Source of the DNA: Coenobita brevimanus
Lineage: Eukaryota > Arthropoda > Malacostraca > Decapoda > Coenobitidae
DNA: 64,000 bases
Assembly (NCBI GenBank): GCA_032717465.1
Contig: CM064671.1
Span: 56,929,394 to 56,993,393 of the forward strand
Reading direction: 5' to 3'
Both the position numbers and the translations under genes were made by a program. Under the pieces are notes generated by a model that made no database searches, was not told the origin of the DNA, and was given only the letters and a program-made list of their open reading frames with translations. Positions 25,090-33,904 of the stretch are shown here, one piece after another (the stretch's first letter is position 1; the number at the start of each line of letters is the position of its first letter).

Positions 25090-25956
25090 ATGGCTTCCTC
25101 GGCAGAGAGCTGTGTCCCCACTGCAGGTACTGAAAAGGACTACCTTGAATTAAAGGAGGAACTTCTCGAACTGAAGCGGGAGGTACAAATTCTCAGGCAG
25201 GAGAAGGCACAGATGAGGGAATTGTTGGAGGAGATGTTGGAGGAGAAAGAGAAAAAGGCTGAAGGTTGGACACTAGTTAACAAGGGTGCAACGAAGTTCA
25301 CTCTTAAAAAGCAAATGGAAATTAAGACAACTAATACATTCGACACACTACGGGACGAATGTGAAGGGAAGGCAGAGAGGGAAGTAGAGGAGAAGGACGG
25401 TGAGGGAACTTCCAGTACAGGTAAGTATAAACAGAACAAGAAAGGTAAGAAAAATGTTGTTGTTGTTGGAGACTCCCAGGTGAGATATCTGAACAGGGTC
25501 ATGTATACTCCACTCGCTAAACATGTGTGTCTTCCAGGGGCCAGGGTGGCTAATGTGGTAGATAAAATTTCAAATATCGTAAAGGAAAGTGGTGACAAAC
25601 CCACTGTGTGCCTCAGTGTAGGAGGCAATGATATTAGTAGCCGTAAGAGTGAGGTACTGTGGAAAAGGTACAAGTTGATGTTAGAAAAGGTTAGGGAGAG
25701 GGGAGGAACCCCTGTAGTGCTTGGTGTTTTACCAAGGTGGCGGGTTGGAAGGGAATGGTTGGGCAGGGCAATAGGGTTTAATTGCCGCCTTGAAAGGTAT
25801 TGCAAAGATAATGCAATACCTTTCATAGACAGCTGGGACCGGTTTTATGGACGAAGTGCCTTGTATAGTTGGGATGGGACTCATCTTAGCAGGCAAGGAG
25901 TTACTGTTTTAGCTGGAATGATAGATAGGGAGTTGGAGGGATTTTTTCGAGATTGA
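25090..25956 (+). CDS. CR1-1 ORF1: coiled coil plus SGNH/GDSL esterase-like domain
   Basis: Complete 288-residue protein starting at the first ATG after the repeat array. Residues about 17-57 are heptad-rich and acidic/basic (coiled coil), 60-120 a polar linker, and 121-288 an SGNH-hydrolase fold. Block I is VVVVGDSQ with Ser129 as nucleophile, block III is SVGGND at 176-181, and block V is DGTHLS with Asp262 and His265. All catalytic positions are therefore present. Esterase domains in CR1-type ORF1 proteins are known; their role in transposition is not settled, and membrane or lipid interaction has been suggested. No RNA-binding zinc knuckle is visible. It would bind or accompany the retrotransposon RNA with the ORF2 product. 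Its end overlaps the start of ORF2. Confidence 0.9.
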   Translation: MASSAESCVPTAGTEKDYLELKEELLELKREVQILRQEKAQMRELLEEMLEEKEKKAEGWTLVNKGATKFTLKKQMEIKTTNTFDTLRDECEGKAEREVEEKDGEGTSSTGKYKQNKKGKKNVVVVGDSQVRYLNRVMYTPLAKHVCLPGARVANVVDKISNIVKESGDKPTVCLSVGGNDISSRKSEVLWKRYKLMLEKVRERGGTPVVLGVLPRWRVGREWLGRAIGFNCRLERYCKDNAIPFIDSWDRFYGRSALYSWDGTHLSRQGVTVLAGMIDRELEGFFRD

Positions 25957-27587
25957 GAAGTAGGTGTACAGGAAGATGCAGCAACTACAGTCAGAAATCA
26001 TTATTACCATGTTTGGATAGATGCATCGATACTTGCAAAATTAAGAACAAAAGTTCAACCAATAGTGTAGATACATCCACTCAGGCACCTCAAATTGAGC
26101 AGGCGATGATAGATGATAGAAGGGCGATAAGCGATAGTACAAAAAATTGTTATATTAGTAAAGTAAAGAGTTTCTCAGTTAGTAATAAAATAAATAACAG
26201 TAAATGCCAAGGTAAAGGCATAACTACTCGTAATAATCTGAAAGTGTACTACACAAACAGCCGGAGTTTACGTAATAAAATGGATGAACTGAGGGCTTTA
26301 ATTTGTACAGAGAAAATAGACATTGCCGTTATTAGTGAAACTTGGATGAATACAGACACTGGAGAATTTTTAGCAGAATATCAGATAAAAGGCTATAATA
26401 TTTTTGTGTCAAACCGTCAAGGAAGAAAGGGGGGAGGGGTAGCTATTTATGTAAAGGATTCATTAAACTGTTACAATAAAGCAGACATTAAAGTAAATAG
26501 GGACACAGAAAGTGTCTGGGTTGAAATTAGTAACAATAGGGAGAAATTAGTCTTAGGAGCAATTTACAGATCTCCAAAATTAAGTAGAGCTGATAGTAAA
26601 TACCTCTGGGAGGAAATTAGGAAAGCATCACAGTCCAGCTTAGTAATAATTGTTGGGGACCTTAATCTGCCAAGGATAGATTGGAGAAATCAGACAGGAG
26701 ATGCAGAGTCAGAGGAATTTCTAGAGGTAGTACAGGATAATTTCCTTTATCAGTATATCAGGGAGCCCACCAGAGGTAATAATATACTAGATTTGGTTTT
26801 AGCTAATAAAGAAAATATCATTAGCGATATAGAGGTTGGTGGACGACTTGGTAATAGCGATCATGAAGAAATTAAGTTCAAATTTATTTGGGATGTCTGT
26901 TCCACTGAAAATACCTCCACCGTTCCTAATTTTCGTCTAGGAGATTTCGATGGCTTAAGAGCTTATTTTCGAACGGTATTCCACAGGGAGATTAGCTATT
27001 TGAGGGAATGTCAGGTTAGTGGGGATCCCCAGGTCATAGGTCAGGCGCAGGAAGCACGTGGGGCTGTCCGTCAGGTGTCTGTGAGGAGGGAGGTGGTAGA
27101 TAGGAATGTAGTCCAGGTGACGGAAATTAACTCAGCTCCAGTACCAAACAGACGTTCGACCAGTGAGAAGTATAACGAGTTAATAAATATAATATACGGA
27201 GGCCAAGATAGATATATTCCTTCAAAACCATTTAGAACTAACAATTCAGAACCAAGATGGTTAAACAACAGATTAAAATCTCTCATAGGCCAAAGGAAAG
27301 GAATATATAGAAAAATAAAACGTGGAGAGGAACACTTACGTAACCGGTACACAATTTTAAATAGAGAAGTAAAGAGGGAGATAAGAAAAGCAAAGAGAAG
27401 TTATGAAATTAAGGTTGCAAGTGAATCAAAAGTAAACCCCAAGGGTTTTTATCAAATGTACCGAACGAAAAATAAAGATAGGATAGGACCACTCAGAACA
27501 GAATCAGGTGACATTACCAGTGAAGATAAAGAAATGTGCTCCATCCTAAATAATTATTCATATCAGTATTCACCAAGGAAAATCTAA
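25953..27587 (+). CDS. CR1-1 ORF2 part 1: APE endonuclease and linker
   Basis: The frame is open from about 25929 and overlaps the end of ORF1. The start is uncertain: no ATG lies at the overlap, the first in-frame ATG is near 26107, and TTG at 25953 overlaps the ORF1 stop. The APE domain begins around residue 90 with LKVYYTNSRSLRNKMDEL. It has ISETWMN, GRKGGGVAIYVKD, VLGAIYRSP, VGDLNLPRIDW (metal-binding), ILDLVLANKE and GNSDHEEIKFKF (catalytic Asp-His). The linker follows with a basic region (KRGEEHLRNRYTILNREV). The enzyme nicks target DNA to prime reverse transcription. The frame is lost near 27556-27570 by a one-base change; the RT continues in another frame. Confidence 0.88.
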   Translation: MRSRCTGRCSNYSQKSLLPCLDRCIDTCKIKNKSSTNSVDTSTQAPQIEQAMIDDRRAISDSTKNCYISKVKSFSVSNKINNSKCQGKGITTRNNLKVYYTNSRSLRNKMDELRALICTEKIDIAVISETWMNTDTGEFLAEYQIKGYNIFVSNRQGRKGGGVAIYVKDSLNCYNKADIKVNRDTESVWVEISNNREKLVLGAIYRSPKLSRADSKYLWEEIRKASQSSLVIIVGDLNLPRIDWRNQTGDAESEEFLEVVQDNFLYQYIREPTRGNNILDLVLANKENIISDIEVGGRLGNSDHEEIKFKFIWDVCSTENTSTVPNFRLGDFDGLRAYFRTVFHREISYLRECQVSGDPQVIGQAQEARGAVRQVSVRREVVDRNVVQVTEINSAPVPNRRSTSEKYNELINIIYGGQDRYIPSKPFRTNNSEPRWLNNRLKSLIGQRKGIYRKIKRGEEHLRNRYTILNREVKREIRKAKRSYEIKVASESKVNPKGFYQMYRTKNKDRIGPLRTESGDITSEDKEMCSILNNYSYQYSPRKI

Positions 27588-29161
27588 GCCTGGTTCCTCA
27601 AGCAGCAAATATTTACCATGAGAATACGGAAAATATTCTTAGTAAAATAACCATTAGTAAGGAGGACGTATTGAAAGAAATTAACAAGTTAAAACCTCAA
27701 AAATCGCCAGGTCCGGACGATATATATGCAAAAATTATAAAAGAAACCAAAGAAGAATTATGTCAGCCACTTTTAACGTTATTTAATGACTCTTTAAGTT
27801 CAGGAGAAGTTCCAGAGGCGTGGAAAACCGCAAACGTAGTGCCCATCTTTAAAAAGGGTGATAAATCAGCTGCGTCGAATTATCGTCCGATAAGTCTAAC
27901 GTCAATAGTAGGAAAAATGTTAGAGTCAATTTTGGCAAATAGGATTAGAGAACACTTAGAAAGATTTAATCTTATAAACGAAAGTCAGCACGGATTCAGG
28001 CAAGGACGATCCTGCCTCACAAATTTGTTGTCATTCTACTCGGAGGTCTATGAGGCAGTAGATAGCGACAAAGCTTACGATGTTATTTATCTGGACTTTA
28101 GTAAAGCTTTTGATAGGGTCCCACACGAAAGGTTAGTTAGAAAGGTTCGAGCACACGGTATAGACGGCGATATCTTAAAATGGATAGAATCCTGGCTGAA
28201 AGGACGAAAGCAGAGAGTATTAATAAATGGAACTAAGTCGGACTGGGGATTAGTAACTAGCGGTGTACCACAGGGTTCAGTACTCGGACCCTTATTATTT
28301 ATCATATATATAAATGATCTAGACTTAGGAGTCAATAGCAGAATCAGCAAATTTGCCGACGATACAAAAATAGGGCGTATCATTAACTCGACTGACGATT
28401 GCCATTACTTACAAAAAGACCTCGATACATTGTCCAAATGGTCTAAAACTTGGCAAATGGAATTTAACGTTGAAAAATGTAAAGTACTTAACGTAGGCAA
28501 GACCATTGGAGATACTAAATACAGCTTAGATAACAAAGAAATTAGCAAATCTGAATGCGAGAGAGATCTAGGAGTTATGATTAGTAACGACCTTAAACCT
28601 AGGCAACAGTGCATTAATGCGAGAAATAAAGCAAATAGGGTCCTAGGATTTATTTCGAGAAGCGTGAGCAATAGATCATCTAAAGTAATACTGAAACTTT
28701 ATCTAGCATTAGTAAGGCCACATTTAGACTACGCAGTACAATTTTGGTGTCCTTACTATAGAATGGATATTAATTCGTTAGAAAATGTACAGAGAAGAAT
28801 GACTAAAATGATACATGACGTCCGGAACCTGTCATATAAAGACAGACTGAAAAGACTAAGTCTGCATTCGCTAGAGAGGCGTAGAGTAAGGGGAGACTTA
28901 ATTGAGGTTTTTAAGTGGATGAATGGTATAAATAAGGGAGATATTAGCAAGGTACTTAAAGTGAGCATACAGGATAGAACTAGAAATAATGGTTTCAAAC
29001 TAGAAAAATTCCGTTTCAGAAAGGAAATCGGTAGAAATTGGTTTGGTAATAGAGTAGTAGACGAATGGAATAAGCTACCTAGTAAAGTAGTTGCTGCCTC
29101 TTCCATTGAGAGTTTCAAGCATAGGCTAGATAAGCATATGACAAATAAGGGGTGGATATAG
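27572..29161 (+). CDS. CR1-1 ORF2 part 2: reverse transcriptase and C-terminal domain
   Basis: Reading from 27572, the frame continues the linker without loss (TKENLSLVPQAANIYHEN). It then has KPQKSPGPDDIYAKI, VVPIFKKGDKSAASNYRPIS, QHGFRQGRSCLTNLLSF, IYLDFSKAFDRVPHERL (catalytic Asp), SGVPQGSVLGPLLFIIYIND and ISKFADDTKIG (catalytic Asp pair near 28355-28363). The C-terminal part keeps LVRPHLDYAVQFWCPYYR and SLERRRVRGDLIEVFKWMNG, typical of CR1/jockey RTs. There are no internal stops over about 530 codons, so all RT blocks are intact. A single frameshift divides it from the endonuclease part; a sequencing or assembly error there cannot be excluded. Confidence 0.9.
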   Translation, partial: TKENLSLVPQAANIYHENTENILSKITISKEDVLKEINKLKPQKSPGPDDIYAKIIKETKEELCQPLLTLFNDSLSSGEVPEAWKTANVVPIFKKGDKSAASNYRPISLTSIVGKMLESILANRIREHLERFNLINESQHGFRQGRSCLTNLLSFYSEVYEAVDSDKAYDVIYLDFSKAFDRVPHERLVRKVRAHGIDGDILKWIESWLKGRKQRVLINGTKSDWGLVTSGVPQGSVLGPLLFIIYINDLDLGVNSRISKFADDTKIGRIINSTDDCHYLQKDLDTLSKWSKTWQMEFNVEKCKVLNVGKTIGDTKYSLDNKEISKSECERDLGVMISNDLKPRQQCINARNKANRVLGFISRSVSNRSSKVILKLYLALVRPHLDYAVQFWCPYYRMDINSLENVQRRMTKMIHDVRNLSYKDRLKRLSLHSLERRRVRGDLIEVFKWMNGINKGDISKVLKVSIQDRTRNNGFKLEKFRFRKEIGRNWFGNRVVDEWNKLPSKVVAASSIESFKHRLDKHMTNKGWI

Positions 29162-29447
29162 AATAAAGAAAATATTATAACCAATACTAATTCAAAATTA
29201 AATTTTCTTTTCAGGTTACACTATGATAGTCTCTATTCTCCTTTCACACTTTCCTGTAAAATGTCCACGCCAGTTTTTCTATACGGCGTGGTGTTCTTTC
29301 TGACTTTTTCCTGCCGGCTTCGGCTGGAGGGTTTGGAGGGCGGGGGAGAGCCTTCTTCTTTGCTATCCTTATCTCAGTCTAGTAGTTCAGTTACTCTTCT
29401 AAGAGCTGCCTAGCATGGGCCAACCGGCCTACTGCAGTTATCCTCTC

Positions 29448-29471
29448 TTCTTATGTTCTTATGTTCTTATG
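29448..29471 (+). repeat. CR1-1 3' terminal octamer repeats
   Basis: Three units of TTCTTATG end the element. Short 8-bp terminal repeats in place of poly(A) are characteristic of CR1 retrotransposons. The last base could equally belong to RTE-C. Confidence 0.85.
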
Positions 29472-30556
29472 TTTACAGCTGCTCTGCTCTCTCTCTCTCC
29501 CTATTCATCAGGCTTTCACAATATTCTTTCCATCTGGTCCTTACATCATCTTCATGGGTTAATAATCTACCACCTGCATCCTTCACACCATCCCATTTCT
29601 TTCTGCTTTCACTTCTACATTTCCGCACCTCTTTCCTGGATAACTTTCTGTTTTCAGAGTGAATTCATTTTTCTTCCTAGATCCTCATTTACCTCCTTCT
29701 TTTTCCTCTTCGCTAGTCTCTTTACATGCTTCTTGCTCTCAACATATTCAGTTCTTATTTCAACTGAACCCCTGTCCTGTAACCACTTTAGCTACTGCTT
29801 CCTCTTTTCCTCCACCACACTCTTTACCTCCTCAATCCCACCATGCCGTACCTTTCTTCTTTGTTGTTACTCTTGCCACACCACACACCGCTTTAGCATT
29901 CCTAACTAAGCAATCCCTACATGCATTCCACAGTCTGTCCAGATCCATTTCATTCCAATTCAGTAATTCTAACTCGTCCTCTACTTTGGTCGTGTATTCA
30001 TCTGCCATTTCTTTGATTTTCAGCTTCTCAACTTTCAGTCTTTCTCCCTGACTGCTCCTCTCTCTCCTGATCCTCCTCACTCCTCTCAGCTTAATCGTGC
30101 ATACCACAATCATATGATCTGACAGACCTCTACATCGTCCTCTCAGAGCCCTCGTATCAGCAACCATTCCCATCACCGACCTCTCTACAACCACGTAATC
30201 AATAAGGCTTCTTTCAACACGATCCCCATCCCCTCTATACCATGTATATTTATGTGCATCTCTTTGTTTGAAATATGAGTTACAAATGCACAATCTCCTC
30301 TCTTGACATATCCTTCAGTCTCTTCCCATTATCATTTTCTCCTGGTACTCCATAGCAACACATTTTGTCATCCTCAGGACCAGTGCCTACTCTTCCATTC
30401 ATGTCCCTCATCACAATCACTTTATACCTCCTGGGCATTTCTCCCACTACTTCACCCAGCTCATCCCAAAACCTGTCTTTCTCTTTCTCACTCCTGTCCT
30501 CACATGGTGCATATGCTACAATCACCGCCACTTTCACCTTCTCAAACTTGAGCTTG

Positions 30557-30559
<3 letters not shown>
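29471..30559 (-). pseudogene. RTE-C endonuclease and linker (5' part)
   Basis: On the minus strand an APE-type endonuclease is readable: VAVIVAYAPCEDRSEKEKDR, then YKVIVMRDMNGRVG (metal-site motif, Arg in place of the usual Gly), KYTWYRGDGDRVERSLIDY, and LSDHMIVV near 30110-30130, which is the catalytic SDH end motif. The linker with GTAWWD near 29835-29850 is followed by frameshifted charged sequence up to the CR1-1 insertion. One frame change lies near 30285. The upstream start is lost in the TA array. Confidence 0.8.

Positions 30560-30608
<49 letters not shown>
30560..30608. repeat. (AT)n microsatellite with (ATC)n
   Basis: About 24 AT units lead into TCATCATCATCATCATC at 30608-30625. 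It lies between the truncated 5' end of RTE-C and the 3' tail of RTE-D, both antisense. Confidence 0.95.
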
Positions 30609-30610
<2 letters not shown>

Positions 30611-31409
30611 TCATCATCATCATCAGCCATTATAAGTCCACTGCTGAACAAAGGCCTCCCCCAACCTTCTCCACGAATTCCTTGGCTGAGCCAATCTTTG
30701 CCACGTTTTCCCCTGCAAATTTCTCTATCTCATCTCTCCACCTCCTGTCTGGCCTTTTTCTGCTACGCTTACCATCTCTTGGTGTCCAGTCTGTCAACCT
30801 CTTGCTCCATCGATTATCCCTTGTTCTTGCTACATGGCCTGCCCACCTCCATTTATGTTCTTTTATAACTTCTATAATATTTTGGACTTTAGTCTGCTCT
30901 CTCACCCAAGTTGATCTTTTCCTGTCTCTTAAAGATATTCCCAACATTGACCTTTCCATTGCTCTCTGAGAACGAATTAATTTATTTTCCATCGATTTTG
31001 TCAGTTTCCAAGTCTCACAACCATACGTCATAGCTGGAATTATACATTCGTTATATACTTTTCGTTTCATACAAACTGGCAAGCTACTTTTCATAATGTC
31101 TTTATGTTTACCGAAAGCTTTCCATCCAATTGTAATCCGTCTTTTTATTTCGCTATCATTATCTTTCGTTGATTTTAGTATTTGTCCCAGGTAATTGTAC
31201 TCCTCAACTTCTTCAAGAATTTCTCCACTTATTCTTATGACGCTCTTTGGTGTTTGAGGATTAAACATTAGTTTTACTTCGGTTCATCTTTAGCCCTACT
31301 TTGAGACTTTCTCTGTTCAGGTCATTCAACATTTCTTGCAACGTCTCTGCTTTTTCTGAGATTTGGACAATGTCATCTGCAAATCTTAAATTTAAGGTTT
31401 AGCTTTTCT

Positions 31410-31411
<2 letters not shown>
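30609..31411 (-). mobile_element. RTE-D 3' fragment
   Basis: An antisense, 5'-truncated RTE-like element with a (GAT)n tail on its 3' side. It contains KFADDIVQISEKAETLQEML near 31340-31400 (RT catalytic box, both Asp) followed by the C-terminal region. A TA array flanks it on each side (30560-30608 and 31412-31461), as if it had inserted into one TA array. Confidence 0.85.
30630..31268 (-). pseudogene. RTE-D reverse transcriptase C-terminal part
   Basis: An open 212-codon stretch: EEYNYLGQILKSTKDNDSEI, IPAMTYGCETWKLTK, RSQRAMERSMLGISLRDRKR, WRWAGHVARTRDNRWSKRL and RPDRRWRDEIEKFAG. These match the layout of RTE-clade RT C-termini. A frameshift near 31270 separates it from the catalytic FADD box, and the N-terminal RT and endonuclease are absent. 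It diverges from RTE-A, B and C, so it is a separate family. Confidence 0.83.

Positions 31412-31461
<50 letters not shown>
31412..31461. repeat. (TA)n microsatellite
   Basis: About 25 TA units at the truncated 5' side of RTE-D. Confidence 0.95.
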
Positions 31462-31463
<2 letters not shown>

Positions 31464-32279
31464 TTTAAGAGAAGGTGAATTTTCCCTGAAAAGACACCAA
31501 AATATGCCCTTTTCTGTATTATAATTATGCACATGTTTATGTATTTATTTAGATAGTTATGTAATTATTTATTCAGTTACTTATTAAGTATGTAAGTCTC
31601 CCAGTACTTAATGTAGATCTTTGTGAATGCGGTGAATCCAATCCCCGACTATTTTCGAACGATGAATCTGTGGCCATGTGACAACATTCACACGAAAAGT
31701 TGTCATGTATGTTCATGTGTGCATCTCCACATCGCTGTACACTTAACTTGTCTTGAGAAGGTTGGAGACTGGATTCAACTGCAATCACACAGATCCAGAT
31801 GAAACTTTATGATGGTATTTTAGAACTCATACTTTACGTAGTCTCATTATTATTTATTTATTATTTTTATTTACTTATTTATTGCAGCCTTTTATGTAGT
31901 AATTAGTTGCGGTACATATTTTTTCTGCACCAGGTAATCATTTCCTACATTCATATTTTCATTCATTCTTTCAGTCGAATGACGTGTGTTCAGTATATAT
32001 TTGCCATCCCCAGATTATTCTATTCAGGTTATGGGAGACTTCGAACTGGAGAGGTTAGATATCCCTTGAATTAACAATTTAACTATAAGAGCTTTCCCAC
32101 ATATGAAACTCAAAGGTTCGAGTAAGATATAGCCTACTGAGCAGACTGAAGGTACTTTGATTTGCGCTATGGGGAACTTAGAAATATTATCTTGATAAGA
32201 ACACCTCTTCCTTTTCTTTTTTCTTTTCATTTCGGATTTCAGCTTTGAAAAACATCTTTTCTAGCATTTCATTTTCAAC
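31462..32279. other. Unassigned AT-rich DNA
   Basis: ATTTATTTATT-like low complexity at 31530-31570 and 31845-31880; no gene recognised. Confidence 0.45.
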
Positions 32280-33904
32280 TCAACCCCTCCACGGCCGTGG
32301 GTCCGGAATTTTAAGTGCACCCCACTCTGACGCTGGGGACATTTTGTGAAGTATCGAAAATTGATTTTTTACTTGCTTTATTGAACAGAAAGTTCAGACG
32401 CACCTAACACTGCAAATCCGAGCTTCCTAGACCCATTCTGTGGCTTGCAATGGAGCGCGAAAGTTCCAGAAATATCGGCAACTGATATCCACCACCGAGA
32501 GGTGCTGCCATGTTGCATTTTCGCACGTGTTGCTATCATTATTTTACCCCCCCAAACAATGTGAATGGTGCTGAAATACTGCGCATATATTAGATATGAT
32601 GATATCGAATGATTTCAGTACATAATATATTAAGAATGGCTAGAAAAAAATTATGAATATTTATTCACCTTTTTTATATAAAATATGTTTATGGTAGTTT
32701 CAGGTTATTTTTTACGTTACTGTTACTGTTGTGCCCAGTCCTAAATGGGAATATTGCCCTTCCCCCGAGGCTAGGTTTTCCCTCGGGTGATGAAAGTGGA
32801 GGGTCAGGTAGATTAGCACCTGGTCAGATCCGATTAGGAATAGGGGAGTGGAGTTGCAGATGAACGCTCCCATACCACGTGCTTGGCAAAAAATAGAATC
32901 GTAATGCACTTTCAAAACTACAAATAAGTCTAGTTATGACGAACAGAGAGAGAAAGCGGAAATAAATATGTTTACAGACGGGGGAAAATGTATTTATTCC
33001 GTAAGAACACGTTCACCTTTATCATTTTACCTTGTTATTTTCGCAATATATGTTGCTGTCTGTCGGTCTTGAGTGTGGGAAAATGTGATCTTGTCTGCCT
33101 GGGTAAGACAAAAGGGTAAAGCTGAATGTTTCCCAACATTTCACACGGTCAGAATATGATAAACTCAGAGTATCGCACGGTAACTGAGTGCGATATCATA
33201 CTCACGTCCTACGCACAATTATATTGCTTTCTACCAGATTCTGCAATGATTGCCAGTAGTTCAGAGTCATAAACAGGAAAAAAGTACGTGGATAACAATA
33301 CAGGAACATACATAGATACTGGCAAGGCTGGTAGGGTAGGGTGGAAGGGGGTAAATGTTTGTTGGGGCTAACTTCACACGGTCAAAATACGATAAAATCG
33401 GCATATCAAACGGTTGCCTTGTAAAACAGCATTTCCCATACCCTTTGCCTGTTCACTTACATTACAAACAGAATCTGTAATCATTACCACTCTATCTAGG
33501 GCTAAAAGATTGTAATACTCATATAAGAAAATAGAAGGGGGCTGGCATCTGAGAAATAAATACAGAGCAGAATAATTACTCACCTCAAGTGCATGATGTG
33601 ATGAAAGAAGTCAGTGCAGGCGAGCTTTTACCCATCTCTGCCCTCCCCTTGCAGGTCAAAATTCAATATAGATAATTCATTGTCAGGGGAATACAGTCTG
33701 CACAAAAGTCACTTACAAAACATAATCTACTTTACACAATACCACTATCTTACACTTCTATATCTTACTTCGTAACACTACATTAATTACTATGCACTGT
33801 ATACACTGCACTCGTCCACTCAGTCAGTACTTTGCAATGCAATGATACTTGTGGAAGCAGGGGTGGTCAGAGAGGAAGCTGGCACGAGTGGCACTGCCAG
33901 GTGG

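Larger units (their letters stand above)
24761..29470 (+). mobile_element. CR1-1, nearly intact CR1 non-LTR retrotransposon with esterase ORF1
   Basis: A 4.7 kb element, apparently full length: a 5' untranslated region with seven tandem repeats, ORF1 with a coiled coil and an SGNH/GDSL esterase fold, an overlapping ORF2 with APE endonuclease and RT, a 3' untranslated region of about 290 bp, and a 3' end of three TTCTTATG units. Esterase-containing ORF1s and 8-bp 3' repeats with no poly(A) are established CR1-clade features. It sits in opposite orientation inside RTE-C with no target duplication that I can see. Only one frameshift separates it from a complete coding capacity, so it is the youngest autonomous element in the window. 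Confidence 0.92.
22993..30559 (-). mobile_element. RTE-C non-LTR retrotransposon, interrupted by CR1-1
   Basis: An antisense element whose 3' end is at 22993, with a GATGATGATATATATA-like tail. It carries the RT at 23270-24757 and, on the far side of the CR1-1 insertion (24761-29470), the linker and endonuclease at 29471-30559. Joining 24760 to 29471 restores continuous coding (RAAVN then GFGGVQRRN). The total without the insert is about 2.85 kb. The 5' end is lost in a (TA)n array at 30560. The fragment at 5748-5912 is a second copy of its 3' end. Confidence 0.87.

Noticed and set aside
25140..25826. 228-codon minus-strand frame
   Set aside because: Antisense of the CR1-1 ORF1, which has clear esterase motifs on the plus strand.
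25090..25956. A host esterase gene
   Set aside because: It overlaps ORF2 of a CR1 element, has a retroelement 5' repeat array before it, and esterase ORF1s are a known CR1 feature.
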